Below, in pieces: positions 9,513 through 17,743 of a DNA stretch of 64,000 bases. The notes beneath the pieces were generated by a model, which searched no databases, was not told where the DNA came from, and saw only the letters and a list, made by a program, of their open reading frames with translations. This DNA is from CAYRUD01 sp964427425 (lineage in GTDB: Bacteria; Chlamydiota; Chlamydiia; Chlamydiales; FEN-1388), in contig CAYRUD010000014.1 in NCBI GenBank assembly GCA_964427425.1, positions 124,001 to 188,000 of the forward strand, given 5' to 3'. Each line of letters opens with the position of its first letter. The stretch's first letter is position 1. The position numbers were made by a program, and so were the translations under genes.

Positions 9513-12500
9513 ATGAGTAATAAACCCTTTGAGAGAACTGTAGCCGGAAGAAGAAGTGGATGCCCCATGTACTATTTTTTAGATTATCTTGAGCCATTTA
9601 AAGAAGAGGCACTCCAATGCTTTCACCGTGGTGAATGGCCTCGTCACATACTCTTCTCCAGCTCGACATATCAACTTTCATTCCATTCTCAAGAGAAGGC
9701 CTCTGCTGCGGATGATGATGGATTGAGTTGGGTCTTTATGCAACTTGATCCGAAACGAGACATGGTAAATGACCTTTTTTGCAGCTGCTCTTCATGCCAG
9801 GAGGATAATGTTTCCGAAGCAGTAGATGGAATGGCGTCACCAGGCTGTATTCATATGGCTTTGGCCTTTTGCACAGTATTTCAAGGGGGGGATAAGCGGC
9901 CACTGCATGAGCGGTTTTATTCTTCTTCTCATCTTCACAGGCTCTTTTTTTCAATAGCAGGACGTAGGAATGGAAAAACAAAATATCCGCCTCTACCTAC
10001 TTTTGAGAAGAAGGCGAAAGAGTCAATATGTATCTGGCCAATCGAAGAGAATACAGAACTTCTCATGAAGGGAGATCATTCATACCTTGATTCCTTGAAA
10101 AGGGCTTTAGCCACTTATGAGGAAGAAGAAACGGAAGAAAACTCAATAAAATTTTCTACTCTCTCAGATGAAGAGTTGGAAATGTGGAGAGACGGCAATC
10201 CATCCCCATCTTTATCATACGAGCTTTCACCACTTTCAGAATGCGCAAAATGGCTCTTTATTGAATCCATACGCTTTTGCGAAAAACATAAGAAAAAGCC
10301 GTCTCTTACTTTGCTTTTTGATGAAACATCCTCAAAGCCCCAGTATGGATGTAGATGGGATTTCGGGGACGAATTCTCTTGCTCATTAAATGGCATTCTT
10401 CTTCACGAACTTGTTGATCTTCTTGAAGGTATCTCGAAAGAAAAACACCTTTTCCAAGTAACACCGGATGTTGTCTCCTGCTCCGAGTTTGATGTATCGA
10501 CAATGCGGTGTCATCTGCCAGAATCGGATGAAGAGCAATTGAGCTGTTCTTTTTCTCGATATAAAGTCTCTCCTCAGGAGAAAAAGTCTTCACTTCCTCT
10601 GTTCGGTGATGCCCATCCGCAATGGAGGAGATCTGAAAAGCGCAATCTTATTTTCAAAGAACTCCCACAAAATCAAGTAGATGCTCACGCAAAAGAGATA
10701 GTGGTGGAAGACCCTGAGCGTTTAGAGGAGCTTCTTGATGAATGCGCTGAAGCTCAAAGAGATTCGCTGTTTGATGAAGCCTTGCTTGAGCATAAGATAA
10801 CAATAAATACTCGGCGTAAAGAGCTTATAATCAGTAATATATGCGTATTGCCGAAATCTCGGAAGAAAAGCGATCCAATAGAGATTTCCAAAGAGTCTTA
10901 TCGCTTTGGTCGATGGATTTTCTTGCCCCGTGAGGAAGCCACATCTCGTGGAGCAAAAGTCTCTTTAGTAAGAGTTGCGGGGCTCACTTCAGTGCCGTAT
11001 CCTGAAATTCGTGTCTCAGGAGCTTCCTTAAACGACTTCATAAACCAACATAAGTTCTGGTTTTCAAAACAGCGCGGATTCAGGATTCACTCTTCTTCAG
11101 AGGAGATGAGTGTTATCTATAAGGTTGACCCTGAAACTCAGGCGCTAGTTTTTCAAAGAGACTCTAAAAAGAAATCGCCTTCTCAAAAGCAGATAAAAAA
11201 AATCTCTCAAGAGACTTGCGATCTTGGCCGATGGATTTGGAAAGAAGGAGAGGGGTTTTTCCCTTCAAGCCAGCATGGACCAACGTCATTCGGGCTAAAA
11301 GGAGTTTCTTCACAAGCATCATTTGCCCCAGCAACATATCATGGGATTCCACTTGATGCGACAATACCGCCTCATAGGGTTTCTGATCTTATCCATAGTC
11401 ATCGAGAAGCTCTTTCTTTATTGCCCCATTTCTTCTTCAAGGGATCCCCTATTGCTGAGACAGGGTTGAAGATCTCTTATGAGGCAAAAGCACAGAGGAT
11501 TATAATCTCTCTCTCCCATCGTTGGGACAGCGCTCAATATGAAAAAGAGGCAGTGGTTTATGGTGAGTATGGGCACATACAAGGTAAGGGATTCTTTCGT
11601 ATCCCAGTCCTTCCTGTCCAAGGTCTTACTCCTCGAATAATAGAGATGGCTCAAAAAGATGAGTGGGAGCGATTTTTTATTGATCAACTTCCTCAGTACT
11701 TGAAAGAGTACCCATGTAATGTCGATCCAAGGCTTCTTTTTCCGGAATCTTTGAAGCTCTACTGTAACCAGATGGCTCTGGAAGAGGTAGAAAAAGATGC
11801 TCAAGAATCTGAAGAACAGCTCTTTTCTCCAAAGGAGTGGGATGCGGATTTCTTCTGGAAAAGTGAAAAAGGAGAAATTTCTCTTTCTGAACTTACAAAA
11901 CTCATGGAGCATGGTGATCGATTTATACCTACAAATGCTGGCTGTATAGATGTAGAAAATGATCGATTCTTATGGGTTCGGTCGTATGTAGGTAAAATCC
12001 AAAAGAGAACAAAGAAGACGAAGAGTGGAACTTCTGGCGCATCAGCTAAAAAGAAAGGGATTCGTCTTAAGACCTACGACGTCTTGCGTATTCAGGCGCA
12101 TGATCAGTTTGAGTTCGAGCTTGATGAGAAGACGTCTGACTCTTCGTATGCCCATTCGAAGAAGCTGTATCCGTCGACAATTATCCAACGGCTTCTCGAT
12201 TGCGCTCCACCAGGGCTTCCTGATATGAGGTATCTAAACTCTGAGCTTAGACCTTATCAGAGGGCAGGTCTTGAGTGGCTATGGTTTTTATATACGTCCG
12301 GCCTCTCAGGGCTTTTATGCGATGATATGGGAGTCGGAAAAACTCACCAAGCTATGGCCCTTTTCGCTGCTGTATACGCATCATTTCAGCAAGGACAGAC
12401 ATCCCAAGGATCTGAAGAAACGAAAGCAGAGACTTCAGTTTTCGATTCAAAAGGAAAGAAGAGATCCCCACGCTTCTTAATCATTTGCCCTACTTCTCTC

Positions 12501-13727
12501 GTCTGGCACTGGAAGGAAAAGCTTGGAAAATTCTTACCTCATTTACATGTTTACAGCTATTTCGGTAGTGATCGCTCAAGTGAAGGAATTGAGGGGCCTT
12601 GGAATATCTTCTTAACAACCTATGGTATATGGAGAAATGAGGTCTCATTCCTTCGTCGCATTCGGTTTGACGTCGCAGTCTTCGATGAACTTCAGATCGC
12701 GAAGAATCATGTGAGCTTAGTATGGGCTTCTTTGGCGCAGGTTCAAGCTTCAATGAGGCTTGGTCTTACCGGAACTCCTATTGAGAATCAATTACGAGAG
12801 CTGAAGGCTCTTTTTGATCTAGTGCTCCCTGGATATCTTCCAGACGAAATTCTATTTAGAGAGATATATGTGCGGCCTATTGAAAGAGGCGATGGCTACG
12901 CAAGAAAAGCGCTTCTTGCGCGTGCAATAAAGCCTTTTGTATTGAGAAGGAAAAAGGAGGAAGTGCTCCCAGAGCTTCCAGTTAAAACAGAGGAACTCTT
13001 TTTAACGGAGTTGGCTCCTGATCAGAGAGGTCTTTATCGCCAGATAGCCTCCCTTCAAGGGCTTCCGCTTATTAATCAGCTCCAAGATGAGAGCCAGCCT
13101 ATCCCTTATATGCATATTTTCGCGCTCTTATCGGCCTTAAAGCAGACCTGTAACCATCCTGCATGCTACTTAAAAGAGCCTGAAAATTATAAGTTATACG
13201 AATCAGGAAAATGGCAAGTCTTCCAAGAGTTGATAGAGGAGGCTCGTGAGAGTGGCCAGAAGGTTGTTGTCTTTTCACAATATCTTACCATGCTGGATAT
13301 CATGGCGCTATATTTCCAAGAGCTGGGGATAGGATATACTGAAATTCGAGGAAGGACTCGCCAGAGAGGAAAAGCTATCGACCAATTTAGAGACGATCCA
13401 TCATGCCTTGTCTTCTTAGGATCTTTACAAGCGGCAGGATTAGGCATAGACCTTACTTCAGCATCGATTGTCATTCACTATGACCGCTGGTGGAACGCAG
13501 CTCGTGAAAACCAGGCGACAGACAGGGTACACCGTATCGGACAGTCTCGTGGCGTCCAAGTTATCAAAATGATGACGAAAGATACGGTTGAAGAGCGGAT
13601 TGATCAGATGATCAATCGCAAGGCGACCCTCCTTGAAGAAGTGATCAATTATGACGATCACCAAATTGTAAAGAAAATGAGTCGAGAAGAGCTTCTAGAG
13701 CTTTTAAAAGGGATTGATACGGCTTGA
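9513..13727 (+). CDS. SWIM/SNF2-family helicase-like ATPase (first copy)
   Basis: Large Snf2/HepA-type DNA-dependent ATPase of 1404 residues. Near the N-terminus a SWIM-type zinc site is visible: C90-x-C92 and C112-x-H114. A long poorly conserved middle (about 130-900) precedes the two-lobed motor. Motor motifs are motif I CDDMGVGKT at about 936-944, motif II DELQ at 1058-1061 instead of the usual DEAH/DEAQ, motif III LTGTPIEN, then the C-terminal lobe with VVVFSQY, an AAGLGIDLT segment and motif VI ATDRVHRIGQ. Such proteins translocate on double-stranded DNA to remodel nucleoprotein or recycle RNA polymerase; the specific role here is unknown. Chlamydia encodes two such proteins (CT555 and CT708); this one stands away from mreB, so it more likely corresponds to CT555. 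ATG 9513 has no clear ribosome binding site. Confidence 0.88.
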   Translation: MSNKPFERTVAGRRSGCPMYYFLDYLEPFKEEALQCFHRGEWPRHILFSSSTYQLSFHSQEKASAADDDGLSWVFMQLDPKRDMVNDLFCSCSSCQEDNVSEAVDGMASPGCIHMALAFCTVFQGGDKRPLHERFYSSSHLHRLFFSIAGRRNGKTKYPPLPTFEKKAKESICIWPIEENTELLMKGDHSYLDSLKRALATYEEEETEENSIKFSTLSDEELEMWRDGNPSPSLSYELSPLSECAKWLFIESIRFCEKHKKKPSLTLLFDETSSKPQYGCRWDFGDEFSCSLNGILLHELVDLLEGISKEKHLFQVTPDVVSCSEFDVSTMRCHLPESDEEQLSCSFSRYKVSPQEKKSSLPLFGDAHPQWRRSEKRNLIFKELPQNQVDAHAKEIVVEDPERLEELLDECAEAQRDSLFDEALLEHKITINTRRKELIISNICVLPKSRKKSDPIEISKESYRFGRWIFLPREEATSRGAKVSLVRVAGLTSVPYPEIRVSGASLNDFINQHKFWFSKQRGFRIHSSSEEMSVIYKVDPETQALVFQRDSKKKSPSQKQIKKISQETCDLGRWIWKEGEGFFPSSQHGPTSFGLKGVSSQASFAPATYHGIPLDATIPPHRVSDLIHSHREALSLLPHFFFKGSPIAETGLKISYEAKAQRIIISLSHRWDSAQYEKEAVVYGEYGHIQGKGFFRIPVLPVQGLTPRIIEMAQKDEWERFFIDQLPQYLKEYPCNVDPRLLFPESLKLYCNQMALEEVEKDAQESEEQLFSPKEWDADFFWKSEKGEISLSELTKLMEHGDRFIPTNAGCIDVENDRFLWVRSYVGKIQKRTKKTKSGTSGASAKKKGIRLKTYDVLRIQAHDQFEFELDEKTSDSSYAHSKKLYPSTIIQRLLDCAPPGLPDMRYLNSELRPYQRAGLEWLWFLYTSGLSGLLCDDMGVGKTHQAMALFAAVYASFQQGQTSQGSEETKAETSVFDSKGKKRSPRFLIICPTSLVWHWKEKLGKFLPHLHVYSYFGSDRSSEGIEGPWNIFLTTYGIWRNEVSFLRRIRFDVAVFDELQIAKNHVSLVWASLAQVQASMRLGLTGTPIENQLRELKALFDLVLPGYLPDEILFREIYVRPIERGDGYARKALLARAIKPFVLRRKKEEVLPELPVKTEELFLTELAPDQRGLYRQIASLQGLPLINQLQDESQPIPYMHIFALLSALKQTCNHPACYLKEPENYKLYESGKWQVFQELIEEARESGQKVVVFSQYLTMLDIMALYFQELGIGYTEIRGRTRQRGKAIDQFRDDPSCLVFLGSLQAAGLGIDLTSASIVIHYDRWWNAARENQATDRVHRIGQSRGVQVIKMMTKDTVEERIDQMINRKATLLEEVINYDDHQIVKKMSREELLELLKGIDTA

Positions 13728-13973
13728 GTTGATTCCTCATCTGCTGAGGGCTTTAATAATTATTGAAATAGCGTCTTTGTAGTTGGAAGCTTTCATGAAT
13801 GAAGACACAGTGAGAGAAAATTCTCACTTGTGAAGGGTATCTTGTCATACTGAGCTTTTAGGCTTCCTTATACTGTTTCCTTTTTCTTTTTCCTGTATAC
13901 AATTTTTTTCAACTTCTGGATCATCCTAAGCTATGATTGCCTTGTAAGTGCCTCTTCAGCGTAAGGAGCTCTC

Positions 13974-15437
13974 ATGATCTCAGCCAATTCGTATTCCTCT
14001 CATCCTAGATATGTTCATATTACAGACGAAAAAGTATCTGAGATACAAGAAGCGGCATCATGCAGTGATGAAAATTTAGAATCAGGTTTTAGCGTCTTGC
14101 GAGTATCAGAGGGTACTGATATCCCACAATTACTCGAAGCTCATCAAGAAAGCTATTCGATAGCCACAGCTTGGCAATCTGGGTCTTGTACTGTTGGGAT
14201 GGGTATTGATGAAACACTCTCGCTCGAGACAGTATTATTACAAGGTGATGACAGTCTAAAAAACGAGTGTCTTCGAAAGGCAAGTAGAGATGAGATCCGT
14301 TCTTTATCTTCTGAAGCGACTCACATGTTTTACGGATTCACGCAGGACGAGAACAAGAGCGATTGCATTCTCCAGTTTGTGTCTCAAGATGAGATGCTTG
14401 AAGTACTCACACATTCTGCTCTCTTAAAAATACATTCAGAATTCTTTAACACATTTTTTACTGATAGGTTTTCGCCTGTACAGCGAGACGAGGAGAATAG
14501 ATATAGAGTTGAAATAGATGTTTCTCACCTCTTCGAAAAACCCCCAATCTCTCTAGATTCATGTAACGCGTTCTTTGATGTTGTGAAGCATGGGAACTCT
14601 CGTATCAAAGGAACACTAGGTCAACTTCTTACATGCATTACACTGGCTGAATACTTTCAAATGCAATCCATAAAGGATTGGTATGAAGAGGCGATTTGTA
14701 AAGAGGATATTCTATCTGCAATAGAGAACGGAGTTGTAAATACTTCAAGATTGTGCTCTTGCCAGGATGGACAAGCCTATTCTATTCGATCTGCCCTCTC
14801 TTTGATTAAAGAATTCCTTGAATTCTCGAGGGAAAAACAACTAGAAAAGCTCTCTTCTCATATTTTTAACAAAGCACTCATCAATTTCTCATTCGAACAC
14901 CTGACGAACCTTGATAATCTGTTCGAAGAGTATGGTTCCTTAGTAACAGAATTACAGATTCCGCCTAAGTACACTCCAGATGAAGTATGCTTCTTGATGA
15001 GTTATTGTCAGAATGTCAGGAAGATATCAACAATGAATCCTCTTAAAGATGCGATATTATCTGAGAATTTAGAGGAGCTTGATTTGAGTTGGAATGTAAA
15101 GATGACAGCCGAGCGATTGGGTAAAATCCTTCGGAAGCTCAAGAATCTTAGAAGACTTAACTTATCTAATACAAAGTGCTCTTTCGATGGTGTAGAGATT
15201 CCTGAAACGATTGAAGAGCTTGACCTATCATGGAATACGGGAATTACAACGGAGCAATTACAGAAGATTTTGCCGAAACTCAGTAATCTTACGAGACTGA
15301 ATTTAAAATTAGTAAATTGTTCTCTTAAAGGCGTAGAGCTGCCAGAAAGCGTAAAAATATTTGAAGTATCACCTTATGAAGAAACTACGTCTCAGCAGTT
15401 TGAAAAATACCTACAGACGTCCAAGAACCGTAAGTAA
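13974..15437 (+). CDS. BTB-like and leucine-rich-repeat protein, candidate effector
   Basis: A 487-residue protein with strong start (AAGGAG at 13963-13968 before ATG 13974). Residues about 130-245 resemble a eukaryotic BTB/POZ domain: an LTHSALLKIHSEFFNTFF segment like the BTB helix preceding the dimer strand, an aliphatic VEIDVSHLF strand, and a LLTCITLAEYFQMQSIKDW segment matching the typical LLxLAdxlqmxsLxxxc helix. Residues about 364-460 hold two tandem ~48-residue leucine-rich units, each opening with EELDLSWN and containing a LRRLNLS / LTRLNLK strand. There is no signal peptide. BTB proteins with such C-terminal repeats act in eukaryotes as cullin-3 adaptors, and large families of BTB and F-box proteins are known in amoeba-associated chlamydiae, so secretion by T3SS and action in the host is a reasonable inference, not shown here. 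Confidence 0.65.
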   Translation: MISANSYSSHPRYVHITDEKVSEIQEAASCSDENLESGFSVLRVSEGTDIPQLLEAHQESYSIATAWQSGSCTVGMGIDETLSLETVLLQGDDSLKNECLRKASRDEIRSLSSEATHMFYGFTQDENKSDCILQFVSQDEMLEVLTHSALLKIHSEFFNTFFTDRFSPVQRDEENRYRVEIDVSHLFEKPPISLDSCNAFFDVVKHGNSRIKGTLGQLLTCITLAEYFQMQSIKDWYEEAICKEDILSAIENGVVNTSRLCSCQDGQAYSIRSALSLIKEFLEFSREKQLEKLSSHIFNKALINFSFEHLTNLDNLFEEYGSLVTELQIPPKYTPDEVCFLMSYCQNVRKISTMNPLKDAILSENLEELDLSWNVKMTAERLGKILRKLKNLRRLNLSNTKCSFDGVEIPETIEELDLSWNTGITTEQLQKILPKLSNLTRLNLKLVNCSLKGVELPESVKIFEVSPYEETTSQQFEKYLQTSKNRK

Positions 15438-15500
15438 TCTCTCAATTAGGTTCAAAAGAGCTTATAATTTAGCGTAAAATGTGATTGATATAGCTTCTTC

Positions 15501-15552
15501 GGGTTTTTGCGCCTATTTTTGGTTTAATCAATTAGTGCAAAAACCCATTCTC
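15501..15552. terminator. Inverted repeat between the BTB-LRR gene and der
   Basis: Perfect 10-bp inverted repeat GGGTTTTTGC (15501-15510) and GCAAAAACCC (15537-15546) with a 26-base loop, located between convergent stop codons. On the plus strand it is followed by a pyrimidine-rich ATTCTCTCTTTTT. Probably a terminator for either direction. Confidence 0.55.
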
Positions 15553-15570
15553 TCTTTTTAAAAAGGAGGC

Positions 15571-17103
15571 TTACTCAGAAAATTTGGTATCTTCTTCGAT
15601 AGTATCTTCTGCGAATGATACGTCTTCATCTTCGAAAAACTCATCAGGATCAGTTTTGTGAGCGACAGCTCTTAAGTCTCTATCAAGGATCTTGTCTTTC
15701 ATATCATTCATCGCTTGTAAGTCTTCTTGAGCTCTCTTAGCCTTTGTCTTCTTACTTTCTTTTTCATCTCTTCCTTTGATGGAGAGAATGAATGGAACGC
15801 CTTGGAAGTTAAACGTCTTTCTTAGTTGATTCGTCAGATAGCGCTTATATGTCTCATCAATAAGGGCGCCTGAGTTCACAAAGAGGACAAACTTTGGCGG
15901 CTCAATATCGACTTGGGCCATGTAGTAGATTCGAAGCCGTTTTGTGCCAACCATCGGTGGATGGTATGCTTGCATCCAGGACATGAGGGCTTTATTAAGC
16001 TGGCCTGTAGTAATCCTCTTCTTCATCGATTGGATAACAGTTCTCAAGAGAGGAAAGATCTCGTCAACATTTCTTCCCGTTTTCGCGGAGATGATTACCT
16101 TAGGGCAGTGGCTTAAAAATGGCACCTCCTGCTCAATTCCTTTCATCGCATGTTCCATGCGAAAGCCTTTGGCAAGATCCCATTTGTTAATCAAAACGAT
16201 ACAGCCAGCTCCTGCTTCCTCAATCATGTTGGCTATTTTCTTTTCTTCATGAGTGATCCCGTCTTGGCAGTCGATAACGAGGAGGCAGACGTCGGCTCGC
16301 TCAATAGCTCTCTCTGTCCTCATCGCGGCGAATTTTTCGACAACGACTTTTTCCTTGTGCTTTCGGCGAATACCAGCGGTGTCAATAAAGCAGAAATCAT
16401 CACCATCTTTATGGATGAAGGTGTCGATCATATCGCGAGTCGTTCCTGCGATCGGACTTACGATAGAGCGCTCTTCGCCCAACAGTGTGTTGATCAGCAT
16501 TGACTTTCCGACATTAGGGCGACCGACAATAGCGACATGGCAGGGGCGGTTTTCGATCTCTTTTTCTTCAGACTCTTCTTCTTTTGCGAAGAGCGATGAT
16601 GGCAGCTCAGAAAACATAGCTTGGATAAGTTCGGCAATATTCATCCGGTGAGCCGCGGAGACGGGGACAAGCGGCTGGATCCCTAGCTTCATAAATCGGG
16701 ATATCACTTCTCCTTGCATCTCAAAGCGATCGACTTTATTGATGGCGACTGCAAGAGGCTTTTTAGTCCGTCTTAAAAGGCGTGCGACTTCGAGGTCAAG
16801 AGCGTGAGGCTCTTGAAAAGTTCCATCGACAACCAAGATAATGCCATCTGCTTCTTCGATAGCAATTTCTGTCTGCTCAGTGATTTCCCTGAAGAATGTA
16901 TCTGTTTTTCCTAAGAGACCTCCAGTGTCTATGATCTCAAAGTGATTGCCAAAGAGCTCGCTTCTCCCATAGAGGCGATCGCGCGTTACTCCTTCTTCTT
17001 CATCAACTATAGCGACAGGTCTTTTGATGATAGCGTTAAAGAGCGCTGATTTTCCCACATTTGGACGGCCTACTAAGGCAATTTTAGGAAGATGACGACG
17101 CAT
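15571..17103 (-). CDS. der: Der (EngA), double-domain GTPase for 50S ribosome assembly
   Basis: Essential ribosome-assembly GTPase of 510 residues with two consecutive G domains. G1 motifs GRPNVGKSA (about 12-20) and GRPNVGKSM (about 194-202) each begin a domain; G3 motifs are DTGG and DTAG, and G4 motifs are NKVD and NKWD. The KH-like C-terminal domain that contacts 23S rRNA follows, containing the PPxFVLFVN-type segment and RYLTNQLRKTF. The last ~60 residues are a charged, acidic extension beyond the usual end. The start MRRHLPKIALVGRPN at ATG 17103 is the expected N-terminus. In Chlamydia the orthologue (CT703) is close to clpX; here the T3SS region separates them. Confidence 0.97.
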   Translation of the reverse strand: MRRHLPKIALVGRPNVGKSALFNAIIKRPVAIVDEEEGVTRDRLYGRSELFGNHFEIIDTGGLLGKTDTFFREITEQTEIAIEEADGIILVVDGTFQEPHALDLEVARLLRRTKKPLAVAINKVDRFEMQGEVISRFMKLGIQPLVPVSAAHRMNIAELIQAMFSELPSSLFAKEEESEEKEIENRPCHVAIVGRPNVGKSMLINTLLGEERSIVSPIAGTTRDMIDTFIHKDGDDFCFIDTAGIRRKHKEKVVVEKFAAMRTERAIERADVCLLVIDCQDGITHEEKKIANMIEEAGAGCIVLINKWDLAKGFRMEHAMKGIEQEVPFLSHCPKVIISAKTGRNVDEIFPLLRTVIQSMKKRITTGQLNKALMSWMQAYHPPMVGTKRLRIYYMAQVDIEPPKFVLFVNSGALIDETYKRYLTNQLRKTFNFQGVPFILSIKGRDEKESKKTKAKRAQEDLQAMNDMKDKILDRDLRAVAHKTDPDEFFEDEDVSFAEDTIEEDTKFSE

Positions 17104-17279
17104 AAAGTAAATGGAATTCTCTTGTTAGACGATCTTTTGCGATAAGTTAAGGAGGTCTTGAAAGCCGAGAGGGGACATTATGAAGTTTGTGGATTTTATG
17201 AAATTTCTCTCATTGCTTTCTTTCATTACTCCTCATTCTTAAGAAGAAATATGTTAGCATACTTCATGGCATAAATGGG

Positions 17280-17352
17280 ATAAAAAAAAGGCCTAGAGCT
17301 TTTTTTGCTTTAGGCCTTAGTTGAGAAGCAAGCGTAACTCCCGCTTCTCTAT
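17280..17352 (-). ncRNA. Candidate small RNA or der leader with two hairpins ending in an intrinsic terminator
   Basis: On the minus strand two hairpins lie in a row. The first pairs GAGAAGC with GCTTCTC (plus coordinates 17323-17329 and 17343-17349). The second pairs a 12-base arm at 17307-17318 with one at 17288-17299 (AAGGCCTA core, one mismatch) around a 7-A loop and is followed by a run of eight T on the minus strand: a textbook intrinsic terminator. No minus-strand gene precedes it, since the next gene upstream is the plus-strand transporter. An AT-rich TAATTGTAAT-type sequence just upstream could be a -10 element. Either a ~70-nt RNA ends here, or this attenuates transcription into der about 180 bases downstream. 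Length and promoter are guesses. Confidence 0.4.
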
Positions 17353-17743
17353 TACAATTATTTTTTTAGTAATAAAATTATTGACCGAGATCATTAAGCG
17401 AGAATTAAGAATGTGTTAGGGTTTCTTAATATTCTTTAGCTTGGAAGTTAACCTGCGTAAAAAGAAAAAAGCGAGATCTCCTTGTAGGAGAACGTTCCTT
17501 CATGATATTGTCTTCTTCGCTCTTTTTTTGCCTTCCAGGTAATGCTGTAAGCAATGATCAGAGTGAAAGACTCCTAGCGACGAGTGTAAAAATTCGATTG
17601 TGCCTTGTTTCCTTGTTGCTATCAAAGAAGTCATTCAAAAATATCGGTAAGTATAAGCTCAAAATTGATTGTGACACTAGAGCGCGTCTTCTCTATTCTT
17701 CTTGAGCAGAAGATGGTTAGGTGCGCAAGGATTATTGATCGTT

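Noticed and set aside
11418..11912. 164-codon minus-strand open frame inside the first SNF2 gene
   Set aside because: Antisense shadow of a long supported gene, no recognisable content.
17502..17705. 67-codon small gene ahead of the SulP gene
   Set aside because: There is a GGAG 11 bases upstream, but the translation has no recognisable features and the region holds overlapping frames; support too weak.
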